From contig JAFMOC010000237.1 of NCBI GenBank assembly GCA_019802505.1, positions 391,772-455,771 of the forward strand: 64,000 bases of DNA, written 5' to 3'. Below are positions 53,401-62,059 of the stretch, one piece after another. The stretch comes from Corydoras sp. C115. Taxonomy: Eukaryota; Chordata; Actinopteri; Siluriformes; Callichthyidae. Positions within the stretch are counted from its first letter, which is position 1, and the number at the start of each line of letters is the position of its first letter. The notes beneath the pieces were generated by a model that saw only the letters and a list, made by a program, of their open reading frames with translations, did no database searches and was not told the DNA's origin. Made by a program: the position numbers and the translations under genes.

Positions 53401-55388
53401 GATTGGCGCCCTGTCCTAGGTGTATCTGCCCAGCGCCCGAAACGTTCTCCCCTGGATGGGCATAGGGAACCCTCCCCACCCCCTTGACCCTAATAGAGGA
53501 TAATGAATTAAATTAAACGTAAGGGCGGCACGGTGGCTTAGTGGTTGGCATGTTCTCCACTTAGTGCTAGGCATTCCTGGTTCGAATCCCCATCTGGGTG
53601 GAGTTTCCATGTTCTCCCCGTGTCCGCGTGGGTTTCCTCCAGGTTCTCCGGTTTCCTCCCACAGTCCAAAAACATGGATCAAGGTCAATTGAATTCTCCA
53701 AATTGCCCTAAATAGAGTGTGTTTGTGTGAGTGATTTTGAGAAGAATGAGTATGAGAAGAATCAACCTTTAGTAAGGTGGGGGGGGGGGCACAGTGGCTT
53801 AGTGGTTGGCATGTTCTCCTCTCAGCACTAGGGATTCCAGGTTCAAACCCCAATCTGGGTGGAGTTTCCATGTTCTCCCTGTGTCCGTGTGGGTTTCCTC
53901 TGGGTTCTCCAGTTTCCTCTCACAGTCCAAAAACATGGATCAAGGTCAATTGGATTCTCCACATTGCCCCATATAGAGTGTGTGTGTGTCTGTTTGAGTG
54001 TGACCAGTGATAGATTGGCACCCTGCTCTCAGTGTATCTGCCCAGCCCAACCCCCACCCCCCCAACGACCCTAATAGAGGATTAAGGGGAAGATAATGAA
54101 TGAATGAATGAATGATTAAAGGGTTTGTTAATTGCTGGATTACTGTGTGTGTGCTTCATACCTTTCTGTGATAACAGTGAGCTCCGTACACTTCTCCAGC
54201 AAAGCCATCTCATACTGCAGCAGAACATATAATGTTAATAATAACATTTAAGAATACAGCTAAATATATAGCTTTTAAGAGAGTCATCTTAAGCGAGTCA
54301 GTTAATGAATGAACCTCGCGAGTGTGCGCCCTTTAAAACCGGGAACATCAGAAGCTGCTGGGAGAGAGACGAACACAAGCCGTTGGTCCTGTCCTGTCCT
54401 TTCCTGTCCTTTCTTTTTCTGTCCTGTCCTTTCTTTTTCTGTCCTGTCCTGACCTGACCTTTCCTGTCCTGTCGTTTCCTTTCCTTTCTTGACCTGACCT
54501 GACCTGACCTGACCTTTCCTTTCCTTTCCTTTCCTTTCCCTTCCCTTCCCGTCCTGTCCTTTCCTGACCTGACCTTACCTGACCCGTCCTTTCCTTTCCT
54601 TTCCCTTCCCTTCCCGTCCTGTCCTTTCCTGACCTGACCTTACCTGACCCGTCCTTTCCTTTCCTTTCCTGTCCTGTCTTGTCCTGTCCTTTCCTTTCCT
54701 GTCCTGTCCTGTCCTTTCCTGTCCTGTCCTGTCCTTTCCTGACCTGACCTGACCTGAAATGACCTGACTTGACCTGACCTGACCTGACCTTTCCTTTCCC
54801 GTCCTGTCCCGTTCTTTCCTGTCCTGTCCTGTCCTTTCCTGTCCTGACCTGACCTTTCCTGACCTGACCTGACCTGACCTTTCCTTTCTCTTCCCGTCCC
54901 ATTCTATCCTGACCTGTCCTGTCCTGTCTTTTCCTTTCCTGACCTGACCTGACCTGACCTTTCCTTTTACTTCCCTTCCCATTCTTTCCTGTCCTGTCCT
55001 TTCTTTAATGGCTGGATGTCCATGTCTTACCTTCTGCATCTGAGCGTTGTTGCCCCGGTGAGTGCCACACTCATGCACCAGCGAGCGGACGTGGCAGTTG
55101 GCCCTCACTGCCGTACCGTGGACACGCTGCCACCTGCCCTTCTCCAGACGCTGGAACATCTTTCCCAGTTCGGTGCTCACCACCAGCGCCCTCTTCAGGA
55201 GCGTCTGCAGGTTGTCCCGGGTCACGTGATCTCCGGCCGCCCCCGTCCCAGGCACGATGAGCTCGCTGGCCGAGTCTTCGTCGACACCCAGGGACTTGGA
55301 CTGCAACACGCACATGCACTCCACCTCGGTCATGTGACGCAGATCCTCCATCCAGCGCTGTACCGAGTCGACCTGGATCACGTGCATC
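41728..55388 (-). CDS. insc: Inscuteable spindle-orientation adaptor, 11 coding exons
   Basis: INSC links the Par3/Par6/aPKC complex to LGN (GPSM2) and so orients the mitotic spindle. Exons: 55388-55031, 54214-54162, 53222-53099, 52086-51973, 51870-51745, 47203-47033, 46205-46027, 44530-44464, 43551-43396, 42610-42534 and 41856-41728 (stop). From ATG 55387 the product is about 517 residues, near the short human isoform. The first exon carries the LGN-binding helix and tail (VDSVQRWMEDL, ECMCVLQSK). The rest is an armadillo-repeat domain. The last residues ESFV form a PDZ-ligand-like end that is identical in human. Similarity is colinear over the whole length. Exon 6 is one base short. Exon 7 uses a GC donor. 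An upstream exon for the longer N-terminus probably lies to the right, because 55388 follows a good acceptor. Confidence 0.96.
41858..42531. repeat. Higher-order CA-rich tandem repeat in insc
   Basis: Four units of (CA)n plus AAACTGCTGTGTCAT, TATGCTGCCATCATATTACC and GCATGCAGTTATAC, starting near 41888, 42096, 42273 and 42393. It fills the whole intron between the last two insc exons. Confidence 0.88.
42534..42610 (-). CDS. insc: insc exon 10
   Basis: 77 bases: VPRLIELCRSPAERNSSDSV and LVACL (human SRLIELCRSPSERNSSDAVLVACL). The donor CTG|GTAAGTGTG is itself the start of a (TG)n tract. Confidence 0.95.
42692..42800 (+). mobile_element. hAT-like terminal fragment
   Basis: Same CAGTGGTTCTCAAACTGTGG end. 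CACCAGATAATGGTATA occurs twice, about 50 bases apart. Confidence 0.45.
42805..42995 (+). mobile_element. Mermaid-like SINE fragment
   Basis: CATGTTCTCCCCTCAGTGCTG to ATTGCCCCATATAAAGTG. Confidence 0.75.
43005..43205 (-). mobile_element. Family C SINE
   Basis: TTAACCCATCAGAACACAC tail and GGGAGCAATTGGGGTCAGGT. The head is shortened near CTTCCTTAACCACAAGCC. Confidence 0.6.
43205..43352 (+). mobile_element. Mermaid-like SINE, 3' part
   Basis: CATATTGTGCGTTTGTG to the GGATGG tail, ending about 45 bases from the insc exon 9 donor. Confidence 0.75.
43396..43551 (-). CDS. insc: insc exon 9
   Basis: 156 bases: IERLLVLLGEKPTSSSPSEG, then AACERVQQKAAVTLARLSRD, PEVAQSAIEQQG. The second block is identical to human over 20 residues. 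Phase 1 to 1. Confidence 0.96.
43612..43868 (+). mobile_element. Mermaid-like SINE, head missing
   Basis: GGAGTTTCCATGTTCTTCCC to the GGAT tail. The CATGGGGAACCC piece is missing. Confidence 0.85.
43965..44425 (+). repeat. Unclassified dispersed repeat, longer copy
   Basis: Contains GTTGGGAAGATTGTTCCACC, GATCCAGAAATGGTTCTGTA and TAATCAAGCCGGGATAGGCT. The type is common in fish introns. No intact open frame. It ends about 40 bases before insc exon 8. Confidence 0.55.
44464..44530 (-). CDS. insc: insc exon 8
   Basis: 67 bases: VVTILANLSVLEQTASEVSQ and ENG, against human IVTILANMSVLEQCASDIIQENG. Phase 0 to 1, donor ACG|GTAAGT. Confidence 0.95.
44593..45910. repeat. Cluster of inverted SINE pairs with a 431-base tandem duplication
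   Basis: Minus copies at 44593-44815, 44940-45240 and 45370-45690 alternate with plus pieces at 44850-44945, 45275-45372 and 45690-45910. The junction TCCTATTTGGACTGAATGCT recurs at 44811 and 45242, so a unit of 431 bases was duplicated in tandem. Confidence 0.88.
46027..46205 (-). CDS. insc: insc exon 7
   Basis: 179 bases: LCESASCGEVFLLASAALAN, ITFFDSLACEILLQLNAV, RQRVDTPYSKDQ. Human is nearly the same (ASSGEVFLLASAALANITFFD, QRVDTPYTRDQ). The exon edge at DQ is followed by GCGAGG, so the donor is GC rather than GT. Phase 1 to 0. Confidence 0.94.
46205..46430. repeat. CA/CATA-rich tract beside insc exon 7
   Basis: About 200 bases of CA with CATA and CAGATA interruptions, starting 8 bases from the exon 7 acceptor. 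Confidence 0.9.
46440..46600 (-). mobile_element. Family C SINE fragment
   Basis: TTTAACCCATCCATGCAGAAC, then a CA tract, then GGGAGCAATTGGGGTGGGGT. The head is missing. Confidence 0.55.
46637..46966 (-). mobile_element. Mermaid-like SINE
   Basis: Full apart from the missing TTATCTTCCGCTTTATCC segment. Confidence 0.88.
47033..47203 (-). CDS. insc: insc exon 6 with a one-base deletion
   Basis: 171 bases where 172 are needed between phase 0 and phase 1. VDG is read from the acceptor, but LCLADILTDEGCTEAARAEA and the rest are in another frame. The break is in a GGG run at 47190-47200 where GGGG would give VDGVLCLADIL, as in human. The rest (AAAVVAQITSP, TQHLSSFIESMQDI) is intact. The acceptor side abuts a 2-kb minisatellite and the donor AA|GTATGTGTG runs into a (TG)n tract. 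Confidence 0.9.
47205..49172. repeat. Minisatellite in insc intron 5, about 40-base unit
   Basis: About 45 copies of AACCACAGAAACCCAGATAG and ACCCACAGGAACCCACAG variants. It is interrupted at 47897-48040 by unique sequence that recurs after the array (49175-49312). Long open frames on the minus strand (SGFLW repeats) follow from the unit length and are not genes. Confidence 0.95.
47897..48040. repeat. Duplicated flank inside the minisatellite
   Basis: CACGTTTTAATTCA, GCTCTTGCTGTAATAATATA, ACCGCAAGATGGCGGTATTT are also at 49175-49312, with few differences. Confidence 0.9.
49175..49312. repeat. Minisatellite right flank
   Basis: Second copy of the 47897-48040 segment. Confidence 0.9.
49313..49680. 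other. AT-rich insc intron
   Basis: No feature recognised. Confidence 0.4.
49719..50552. repeat. CA-rich array with amplified SINE scraps
   Basis: About 830 bases of CA/CATA/CAGA. ACTTTAGAGTTAGAAACCAG followed by a piece of the SINE body (GAACCCGGAGGAAACCCAC) recurs near 49778, 49960, 50008 and 50293. Confidence 0.9.
50555..51345. other. Unassigned insc intron sequence
   Basis: Repeat-poor, mixed composition, with ATCCTCATCCTCATCCTC near 50910. No exon with splice support. It could hold a conserved non-coding element. Confidence 0.4.
51349..51683 (+). mobile_element. Mermaid-like SINE
   Basis: Full length, ending about 60 bases from the insc exon 5 donor. Confidence 0.92.
51745..51870 (-). 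CDS. insc: insc exon 5
   Basis: 126 bases: EGAVVALLKICRQDCFCSLY and RTVASICCVEEGITQLEK, near-identical to human (KVCRQDSFRCLY, SICCVEEGVHQLEK). A (TG)n tract ends just before the acceptor TTTTCAG. Confidence 0.96.
51973..52086 (-). CDS. insc: insc exon 4
   Basis: 114 bases: VLIRQVEESDDVFLIENAI, then LLSLTQDGPQLCTIIAK (human FSLTQEGAPLCRIIAK). Phase 0 to 0. Confidence 0.94.
52308..52660 (+). mobile_element. Mermaid-like SINE
   Basis: Full except for a B-box deletion. GAGT expanded to GTGAGTGAGTGAGTGAGTG. Confidence 0.9.
52661..52782 (+). repeat. Shared 120-base segment, copy 2
   Basis: Counterpart of 26958-27075, with about a dozen differences. Confidence 0.8.
52783..53078 (-). mobile_element. 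Mermaid-like SINE, head missing
   Basis: Ends in CCAGATTGGGTGGAGTT about 20 bases before the insc exon 3 donor. Confidence 0.88.
53099..53222 (-). CDS. insc: insc exon 3
   Basis: 124 bases: CLHTDDEYFLKSMKEAIHEI through ALANEIQ. Human has HVLKSMKACVSETL and ALTREVQ. Phase 2 to 0, donor CAG|GTAATG. Confidence 0.93.
53255..53352 (+). mobile_element. Family C SINE fragment
   Basis: CTGACGACCTGAAGTTCC, GTTCAATTCCTGGTC (B-box-like) and AAAAGGCACCTAACCCC. Confidence 0.55.
53353..53508 (+). mobile_element. Mermaid-like SINE, 3' part
   Basis: AATTGCCCCATATAGAGTG to GAGGATAATGAATT. Confidence 0.8.
53523..54112 (+). mobile_element. Two Mermaid-like SINEs in tandem
   Basis: A 5' two-thirds copy (53523-53735) and a full copy with a GAATGA tail (53781-54112). 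Confidence 0.88.
54162..54214 (-). CDS. insc: insc exon 2
   Basis: 53 bases: YEMALLEKCTELTVITER, matching human LLMEKCSELSAVTER. Acceptor CTGCAG, donor AAAG|GTATGA, phase 0 to 2. Confidence 0.93.
54385..55010. repeat. Pentanucleotide satellite (CCTGT/CCTTT/CCTGA)
   Basis: About 620 bases of mixed TCCTG, TTCCT and GACCT units in insc intron 1, ending about 20 bases from the exon donor. It gives long false open frames on the minus strand (GKERTGQ-like). Confidence 0.95.
55031..55388 (-). CDS. insc: insc first conserved exon, LGN-binding region
   Basis: Acceptor TTTCAG, then G and ATG: MHVIQVDSVQRWMEDLRH, then TEVECMCVLQSKSLGVDED. Human has HLMQVDSVQRWMEDLKLMTE here. It is longer than the human spacer by a few residues (TGAAGDHVTRDN region). 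Phase 0 donor AAG|GTAAGA, followed after about 20 bases by a pentanucleotide repeat. Confidence 0.94.
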
Positions 55389-55494
55389 CTGAAACACACG
55401 TTCCGTCAGCCGTCATTTACAAACATACACGTCACAATAAAATTAATTCACTACCGTAACAGCAGATGTTCGTGATGTTGTATTGTTATCTTAC

Positions 55495-56282
55495 ACCCCT
55501 GCACCGTTTAAATAGCAATGCACCTGGTGAAAATATATCTACACCAATGGGTGGTCAGGTACATTTCTGCCATGTTGCTATCTTGGCAATGAAATATCCA
55601 ACTGCCCCCGTTGTCTGCAAACAACCTCTCCAGACGTCAACGGAACGTTGAATAGAACCGAACACTATTAAACGACCTGCGCCGTTTAAATAGCAACGCT
55701 CCTGGTGAATATATCTACACCGATGGGCGTAGCCCCGCAACCAGGTGCCCAAGTTCAGGTGCCCCGCCGACTGAAAACAACCTCTCCAGATGTCAACGGA
55801 AAGTTCAATATAACCGAACACTATTAAATGGCCTGTGCCAAGCGTTGCTATTTAAATGGCGCAGACCGTTTAAATAGCAACGCACCTGGTGAATTTATCT
55901 ACAACGATGGGTGTGTCCATCTCAAAATTCAGGTGTTCAGGTACATTTCTGCCATGTTGCTATCTCAGCAACAAAAAACCCAGATGCCCCGCTGACTGAA
56001 AACAACCTCTCCAGACGTCAACGGAACGTTGAATAGAACCGAATGCTATTAAATGGCCTGCGCCGAGTGTTGCTATTTAAATGGTGCAGGCTGTTTAAAT
56101 AGCAACGCTCCTGGTGAATATATCTACACCGATGGGCGTAGCCATCTCAAAATTCAGGTGTTTAGGTACATTTATGCCGTGTTGCTATCTTGGCAACGAA
56201 AAACCCATCTGCCCCCGCCGCCTGAAAACAACCTCTCCAGATGTCAACGGAACGTTGAATAGAACCGAACGCTATTAAATTT
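55495..56282. repeat. Tandem repeat with palindromic junctions upstream of insc
   Basis: Four units of about 175-225 bases, each starting GTTTAAATAGCAACGC and containing CTGGTGAATATATCTACACC, CAACCTCTCCAGACGTCAAC and GGAACGTTGAATAGAACCGA. At 55848-55885 and 56068-56105 the junctions form inverted repeats (GCGTTGCTATTTAAA against TTTAAATAGCAACGC). Not related to the SINEs. Confidence 0.9.
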
Positions 56283-56284
56283 TA

Positions 56285-56720
56285 CTGAGAACGCAGTATA
56301 ATGTGGGTTCTCCATTCTCAGTATAATAAAGAATGTCAATGACAAGTGCATTGAATCCAGGGAGCTGCACCGCCGAAATAGCAATCCGCCAAAGTCTGAG
56401 TGCACCTGGTACTTAAAGGGAACTAGATGTGACCTGCTGATTGGTTTACACAACCATAATTAATTAAATGAATAAGGGGCAATGAAGTGCAGCCAATTCA
56501 CCTTAAATCCATGTTCATTGGTTCATTGCATGTTACACAACCATGAATAATTAAAAGAAAGAGGGGCAATTTAGAGCAGCCAATTCACTGTAAATCAATG
56601 TTTTTGGACTGTGGGAGGAAACTGCCACACTCCAGACAGCCCGCAATCCCTATACGGCGCCCCCTAGCTCCTGCAGTGTCCCGACCGCCTCAATATTGCT
56701 GATGTTATAGTGTGACCCAG
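56285..56720. other. Unassigned sequence upstream of insc
   Basis: Contains two diverged copies of an AATTAAATGAATAAGGGGCA and GGGGCAATTTAGAGCAGCCA stretch, and a small SINE scrap (TTTTTGGACTGTGGGAGGAA). Confidence 0.45.
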
Positions 56721-56723
56721 GAC

Positions 56724-57080
56724 GGCACGGTGGTTTAGTGGTTAGCCTGTTCTCCTCTCAGCGCTAGTCATTCCCAGTTCAAATCCCAATCTGGGTGGAG
56801 TTTCCATGTTCTCCCCATGTCCACATGGGTTTCCTCTGGGTTCTCCGGTTTCCTCCCACAGTCCAAAAACATGGATCAAGGTAAATTGAGTTCTCCAAAT
56901 TGCCCCATATAGAGTGTGTTTGTCTGTCTGTGTGAGTGAGTGTGTGCCCAGCGATAGATTGGTGCCCTGTCGTGGGTGTATCTGCCCAGCGCCTGAAATG
57001 TTCTCCCCTGGATGGTCATGGGGAACCCCCCCACGACCTTGACAAAGGATAAAGCGGAAGATAATGGATGGATGGATAGT
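56724..57080 (+). mobile_element. Mermaid-like SINE
   Basis: Full length. Confidence 0.92.
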
Positions 57081-57089
57081 GTGACCTTG

Positions 57090-57610
57090 TGGCTATGTAA
57101 CCTTCTGGTTCTTCCTTTTTAGTAATACAGTACTGTTCTAAACGAAGACCAGCATATTGTAATACTGTTCCTTTAAGGTTCTTGAATGTTCCTGTGTTCA
57201 CCATGGGAAAACATGACTAATGGAAATGTTTGCGTTTCCAGGATTAACAATTTAAACAAAGCTTTCTGTTTGTGGGGCTTTTGTTCAGTCGGGAAACTGA
57301 AACTTGACCTGAATGTGTGATGGATGTTCTACTGGCGTTCCGTCAGCTGCGGTTACTTCATCACTGCACTGGATGATGACTTCACTCCATATGATCTGCT
57401 GTGGCTCGATTGGACCTTGTGATTTGGTACAGAGGTCCACAACCATGGTGCGTAGTGAGTACAGAATGGAATTGTAGAACTACAAAGTTCTCCTTTACAG
57501 GAAGTGGAACTCAGAACATGAGCAAAAAGTGTCCAAACTTTTGACTAATAGCGTATTTGTTTGTATTTGCCATTAAAACCATATATTAAATAAATAGACT
57601 ATATAACTTT
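57090..57610. other. Unassigned sequence
   Basis: Unique-looking. It includes AAGTGTCCAAACTTTTGACT, the style of a Tc1 or MITE end. No exon supported. Confidence 0.4.
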
Positions 57611-57617
57611 CTTTATG

Positions 57618-58585
57618 GGTGGCACGGTGGATTAGTGGTTAGCATGTTCTCCTATCAGTGATGGGGATCCAGGTATGAATCCCAAACTCCTTGGTTTCTA
57701 TGTTCTCCCCATGTCCATGTGGGTTTCCTCAGGGTTCTCCAGTTTCCTCCCACAAACCAAAAACGTGGCTTTAAGATAAATTTAATGATCTAAATTGCCC
57801 CATATAGAGTGTGTTTGTGTGAGTGAGTGTGTGCCCAGCAAGAGATTGGCGCCCTGTCCTAGGTGTATCTGCCAGCACCCAAAACATTCTCCCCTGGATG
57901 GCCATCAGGAACCCCAACACGGTCCCACTAGAAGATTAAGCTGAAGATAATGAGATAAGTCAAGAAGAATATAACTTTAGTAAGGGGGGCATGGTGGTTT
58001 AGTGGTTAGCATGTTCTTCTCTCAGCACTAGGGATTCCCAGTTCGAATCCAAATCTGGGTGGAGTTTCCATGTTCTCCCTGTGTCCGCGTGGGTTTCCTC
58101 CGGGTTCTCCGGTTTCCTCCCACAGTCCAAAAACAGGGCTTCAAAGTAAATTGAATTCTCCAAATTGCCCCATATTGAGAGTATATGTATGAGTGAGTGT
58201 GTTCCCAGTGATAGATTTGCGCCCTGTCCTGGGTGTATCTGCCCAGCGCCCGAAACGTTCTCCCCTGGATGGGCATGGGGAACCTCCCCGCAACCCTAGT
58301 AGAGGATAAAGCGGAAGATAATGGATGGATGAATGGTTGCACTAATGGTTAGCATAATGGTCGTGTAATTGAGTAAACTGGGTGGAGTTTCCATGCTTTC
58401 ATTGTGTCTGTGTGGGTTTCCTCTGGGTTCCTCAGTGTCAGCAGTGGCCAGCAATGGATTGGTGCCCTGTACTAGGTGTATCTGCCCAGCGCCCGAAACA
58501 TTCTCCCCTGGATGGGCATGGTGACCCCCCCCCCTCCATGACCCTAGTAGAGGAGAAAGCAGAAGTTAATGAATGAATGAATGTT
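57618..58585 (+). mobile_element. Three Mermaid-like SINEs in the same orientation
   Basis: 57618-57950 (diverged), 57984-58336 (full) and 58378-58585 (mid-body deleted). GAATATAACTTTAGTAAG precedes the second and a similar string precedes the copy at 53781, suggesting shared flanks. Confidence 0.88.
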
Positions 58586-58589
58586 ACAA

Positions 58590-58620
58590 CAATGTACCTG
58601 CAGCTAATGTATGCATATAA

Positions 58621-58651
<31 letters not shown>

Positions 58652-58975
58652 TTCTCCGTCACTCTGAACTAAACAGGGTAATCAGGATAATGGCATTGAT
58701 TTGCAGGAGCAGCTGAAATTGCTGCTCTCGAGCTAGAAAATGACAAATATTTACCCAGGGGCAGAGTAATCTGCATCACGCACCGGCTCTCATTCGCTCT
58801 GTTTACTTAGACAGCTAGAACCTTCAGCCGGCCACATCAGGTTTCAGGTCAGAGCCACGTTCATTCCCTATTATCCATCATAATACGAAAAAAAAAACCC
58901 ATAAACACTCCACCCAAACCCAGTCACAGGACTGCAGCATTGTTAACACGTCGTGTCCTTTATAAACAAAACAAC
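58590..58975. other. Unassigned sequence
   Basis: (CT)n at 58621-58646, then unique-looking sequence (GCTGAAATTGCTGCTCTCGA). No exon supported. Confidence 0.35.
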
Positions 58976-58989
58976 AACATTACATTATC

Positions 58990-59034
<45 letters not shown>

Positions 59035-59160
59035 TTCTTTTTTTATTATTATTATATTTTACATTATTATTATGTATTTTTTTAATATATTTTCTTATTA
59101 TATTATATTATATTATATTATATTATATTATATTATATTATTATATTATATTAGGTTCTC
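58990..59160. repeat. (TTA)n and (TATTA)n tracts
   Basis: TTA units to 59035 and TATTA units 59098-59155. TATTA units also occur at 59396-59440 and 59950-60020. Confidence 0.9.
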
Positions 59161-59575
59161 CCTGTGTCTGCGTGTGTTTCCTCCGGGTTCTCCGGTGTCC
59201 TCCCACAGTCCAAAAACATGGTTCAAGTCAATTGAATTCTCCAAAATTGCCCCATATAGAGTGTGTGCCCAGCGATGAATTGGCGCCCTGTCCTGGGTCT
59301 ATCTGCCCAGCGCCCGAGACGATCTCGCCTGGATGGGCATGGGGAACCCCACCACAACCCTAATAGAGGATAAAGGGGGAGATAATGAATGAAGTAATAT
59401 ATTATATCATATTATATTATATTATATTATATTATTATATTCCAGCGATGGATTGGCACCCTGTCCTGGGTATATCTGCCCAGTGCCTGAGACGTTCTCC
59501 CCTGGATGGGCATGGGGAACCCCACCATGACCCTAATAAAGGATAAAGCAGATGATAATGAATGAATGAATGAAT
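59150..59575 (+). mobile_element. Two Mermaid-like SINE pieces, GAATGA-tail subfamily
   Basis: 59155-59395 and 59441-59575, both inside TATTA repeats, with GTCTATCTGCCCAG and GAGACG diagnostic bases. Confidence 0.85.
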
Positions 59576-59587
59576 ATTATTATATTA

Positions 59588-59944
59588 TTATTCATTCATT
59601 CATTCATTCATTATCTCCCGCTTTATCCTCTATTAGGGTCGCGGTGGGGTTCCCCATGCCCATCCAGGGGAGAACGTTTCGGGCGCTGAGCAGATAGACC
59701 CAGGACAGGGTGCCAATCCATCGCTGGGCACACACTCACTCACACAGACACACTCTATATGGGCAATTTGGAGAATTCAATTGACTTGATCCATGTTTTT
59801 GGACTGTGGGAGGAAACCGGAGAACCCGGAGGAAACCCATGCGGACACAGGGAGAACATGGAAACTCCACCCAGATGGGGATTCGAACCGGGAATCCTTA
59901 GCGCTGAGAGGCAAACGTGCTAACCACTAAGCCACCGTGCCGCT
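59588..59944 (-). mobile_element. Mermaid-like SINE, TCATT-tail subfamily
   Basis: Full length, AGATAGACCCAGG. Inverted relative to the preceding pieces. Confidence 0.92.
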
Positions 59945-60049
59945 CTTTATATTATATTATATTATATTTTATTATTATATTATATTAAATGACATGACAT
60001 TATTATATTATATTATATTATTTTCTCACTCGCCTACCTTGGACTAAAG

Positions 60050-60111
60050 CGGGGGGGTTCACCATGCCCATCCAGGGCATACACCCAGGACAGAGCACCA
60101 ATCTATCGCTA

Positions 60112-60148
<37 letters not shown>

Positions 60149-60280
60149 ACACAAACACACTCTATATGGGGCAATTTTAAGACTTCAATTGACTTTGATC
60201 CATGTGGACTGTGGGAGGAAACCGGAGAACATGGAAACTCCACCCAGATTGGGATTTGAACCGGGAACAGTATGCTGCCT
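60050..60280 (-). mobile_element. Mermaid-like SINE, deleted
   Basis: GGGGGGTTCACCATGCCCAT to TTTGAACCGGGAA with an internal CA tract. Confidence 0.78.
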
Positions 60281-60294
60281 ATATATATATATAT

Positions 60295-60900
60295 ATAAAA
60301 CAGTTTTTTTCCGTGGGTTTTGTTCTTCTTTTTTTGTGTATTGATTGTGTATTCTGATTCCTAGTTTTTTTCACTCTTTTGTTTCCGCACCATTTGGGAT
60401 CTTCCTCCTGCTCCGGCTCAGATCTCGTTTCTTCTCTGGTCCGGATGGAACCCCGCCGACGGTGCTTGTGTTTTTCTCGTGTGTTCTTCACCTGTCGGCT
60501 CTGATCTCACCTGTCGGCTCTGATCTCATCCAGATGTCTGAAGCTGGCGAATCCAGCGGCCTATAAATAGCTGATGTGATCGTCCGGGCTCATCCGGTCT
60601 CTCTCTCTGTTCCCCGGAAAGCTTCGTCCTCGTCTCCGTTTTCCTCTCTTCTAAACATTGGAACATCACCGAATGTAGTGTCAAGCTGCATCTATTATTC
60701 ATGTGGACCCACGGAGGAGAATAACCACCGTCATTTGATTTGTTCACCAAACTGCCTCAGAGGCGGATGTATTTGGACACGACGGGAAAAAGAACAGCGG
60801 CTGGTTGACTCATTCAGGGGAGAGCTGGTATCAGATCTGAAAAGTTCTGATGAGCGCTTGTTGTTCCAGTCGTCACACACTGCTGTGTGGCATATCACTT
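60295..60900 (+). other. Repeat-free GC-balanced block with a TATA-like motif
   Basis: CCTATAAATAGCTG at 60560 (consensus TATA form), preceded by a tandem CACCTGTCGGCTCTGATCT pair (60490, 60509) and followed by pyrimidine-rich sequence. An open plus-strand frame runs 60576-60900 with no family similarity. It could be a promoter and first exon, an LTR, or the start of insc-linked non-coding sequence. Confidence 0.35.
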
Positions 60901-60902
60901 AT

Positions 60903-61275
<373 letters not shown>

Positions 61276-61410
61276 ATCTCATTAAAGGGAAGTCCTGACC
61301 CTGATATTCCTTTGCAACTCTTACATTCAGTCTTATCCCAGCATTTTGGGACATCATGCTGAAAAACCAAAACACTGACTATAATGCATCAGAAAAAAAA
61401 AAAAACACAT

Positions 61411-61742
61411 GAGACGGTGGTTTAGTGATTGGCATGTTCTCCTCTCAGTGCTGGGGATCCAGGTTCAAATCCCAATCTGGGTGGAGTTTCCATGTTCGCC
61501 CCGTGTCTGGGTGGCTTTCCTCCATGTTCTCCGGTGTTCTCCCACAGTCTAAAAACATCAATTTAAGGTCATGGAATGATCTAAATTGCCCCATATAGTG
61601 TGTGTTCATGTGTGTGTCTGTGTGAGTGTGTGCCCAGCAATAGATTGACACCCTGTCCTGTGTGTAAACGCCCAAACGTTCTCCCTTGGATGGGCATGGG
61701 GAACCCGCCCTCCCCTCAACCCTAGTAGAGAATGGATAAATG
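61411..61742 (+). mobile_element. Mermaid-like SINE
   Basis: Nearly full. It begins after an A run. Confidence 0.85.
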
Positions 61743-61754
61743 AATTAACCAATT

Positions 61755-61885
61755 GCCCCTATCTAAATGCCCCTATATATTGTGTGTGTCTGTGTGAGTG
61801 AGTGTGCCCAGTGATAGATTGGCGCCCTGTCTTGGGTGTATCTGCCCAGTGACCAAAACGTTCTCCCTTGGAAAGGTATGGGGAA
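61755..61885 (+). mobile_element. Mermaid-like SINE, 3' part
   Basis: ATTGTGTGTGTCTGTGTGAG to TATGGGGAACTC, joined to a family C fragment. Confidence 0.75.
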
Positions 61886-61887
61886 CT

Positions 61888-61965
61888 CTCCTGTGGTTAA
61901 GGAACCAGCTTGCGATCTAAAGGTCCCCGGTTCGATTCCCCTTCCCACCACCCTTGAGCAAAATT
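61888..61965 (+). mobile_element. Family C SINE fragment
   Basis: GGTTAAGGAACCAGCTTGCG and CCCGGTTCGATTCCCC, then CCCTTGAGCA. Confidence 0.55.
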
Positions 61966-61995
61966 TAAATATCTATTGGAAAGACAATGTAGGAG

Positions 61996-62036
<41 letters not shown>

Positions 62037-62059
62037 GATGGCAAATGCTCTAAAAATAC

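Noticed and set aside
54348..55000. Minus-strand open frames rich in G, K, R, T, Q over the pentanucleotide tract
   Set aside because: A five-base repeat without stops reads open in all frames. Only the upstream part at 55031-55388 is a true exon.
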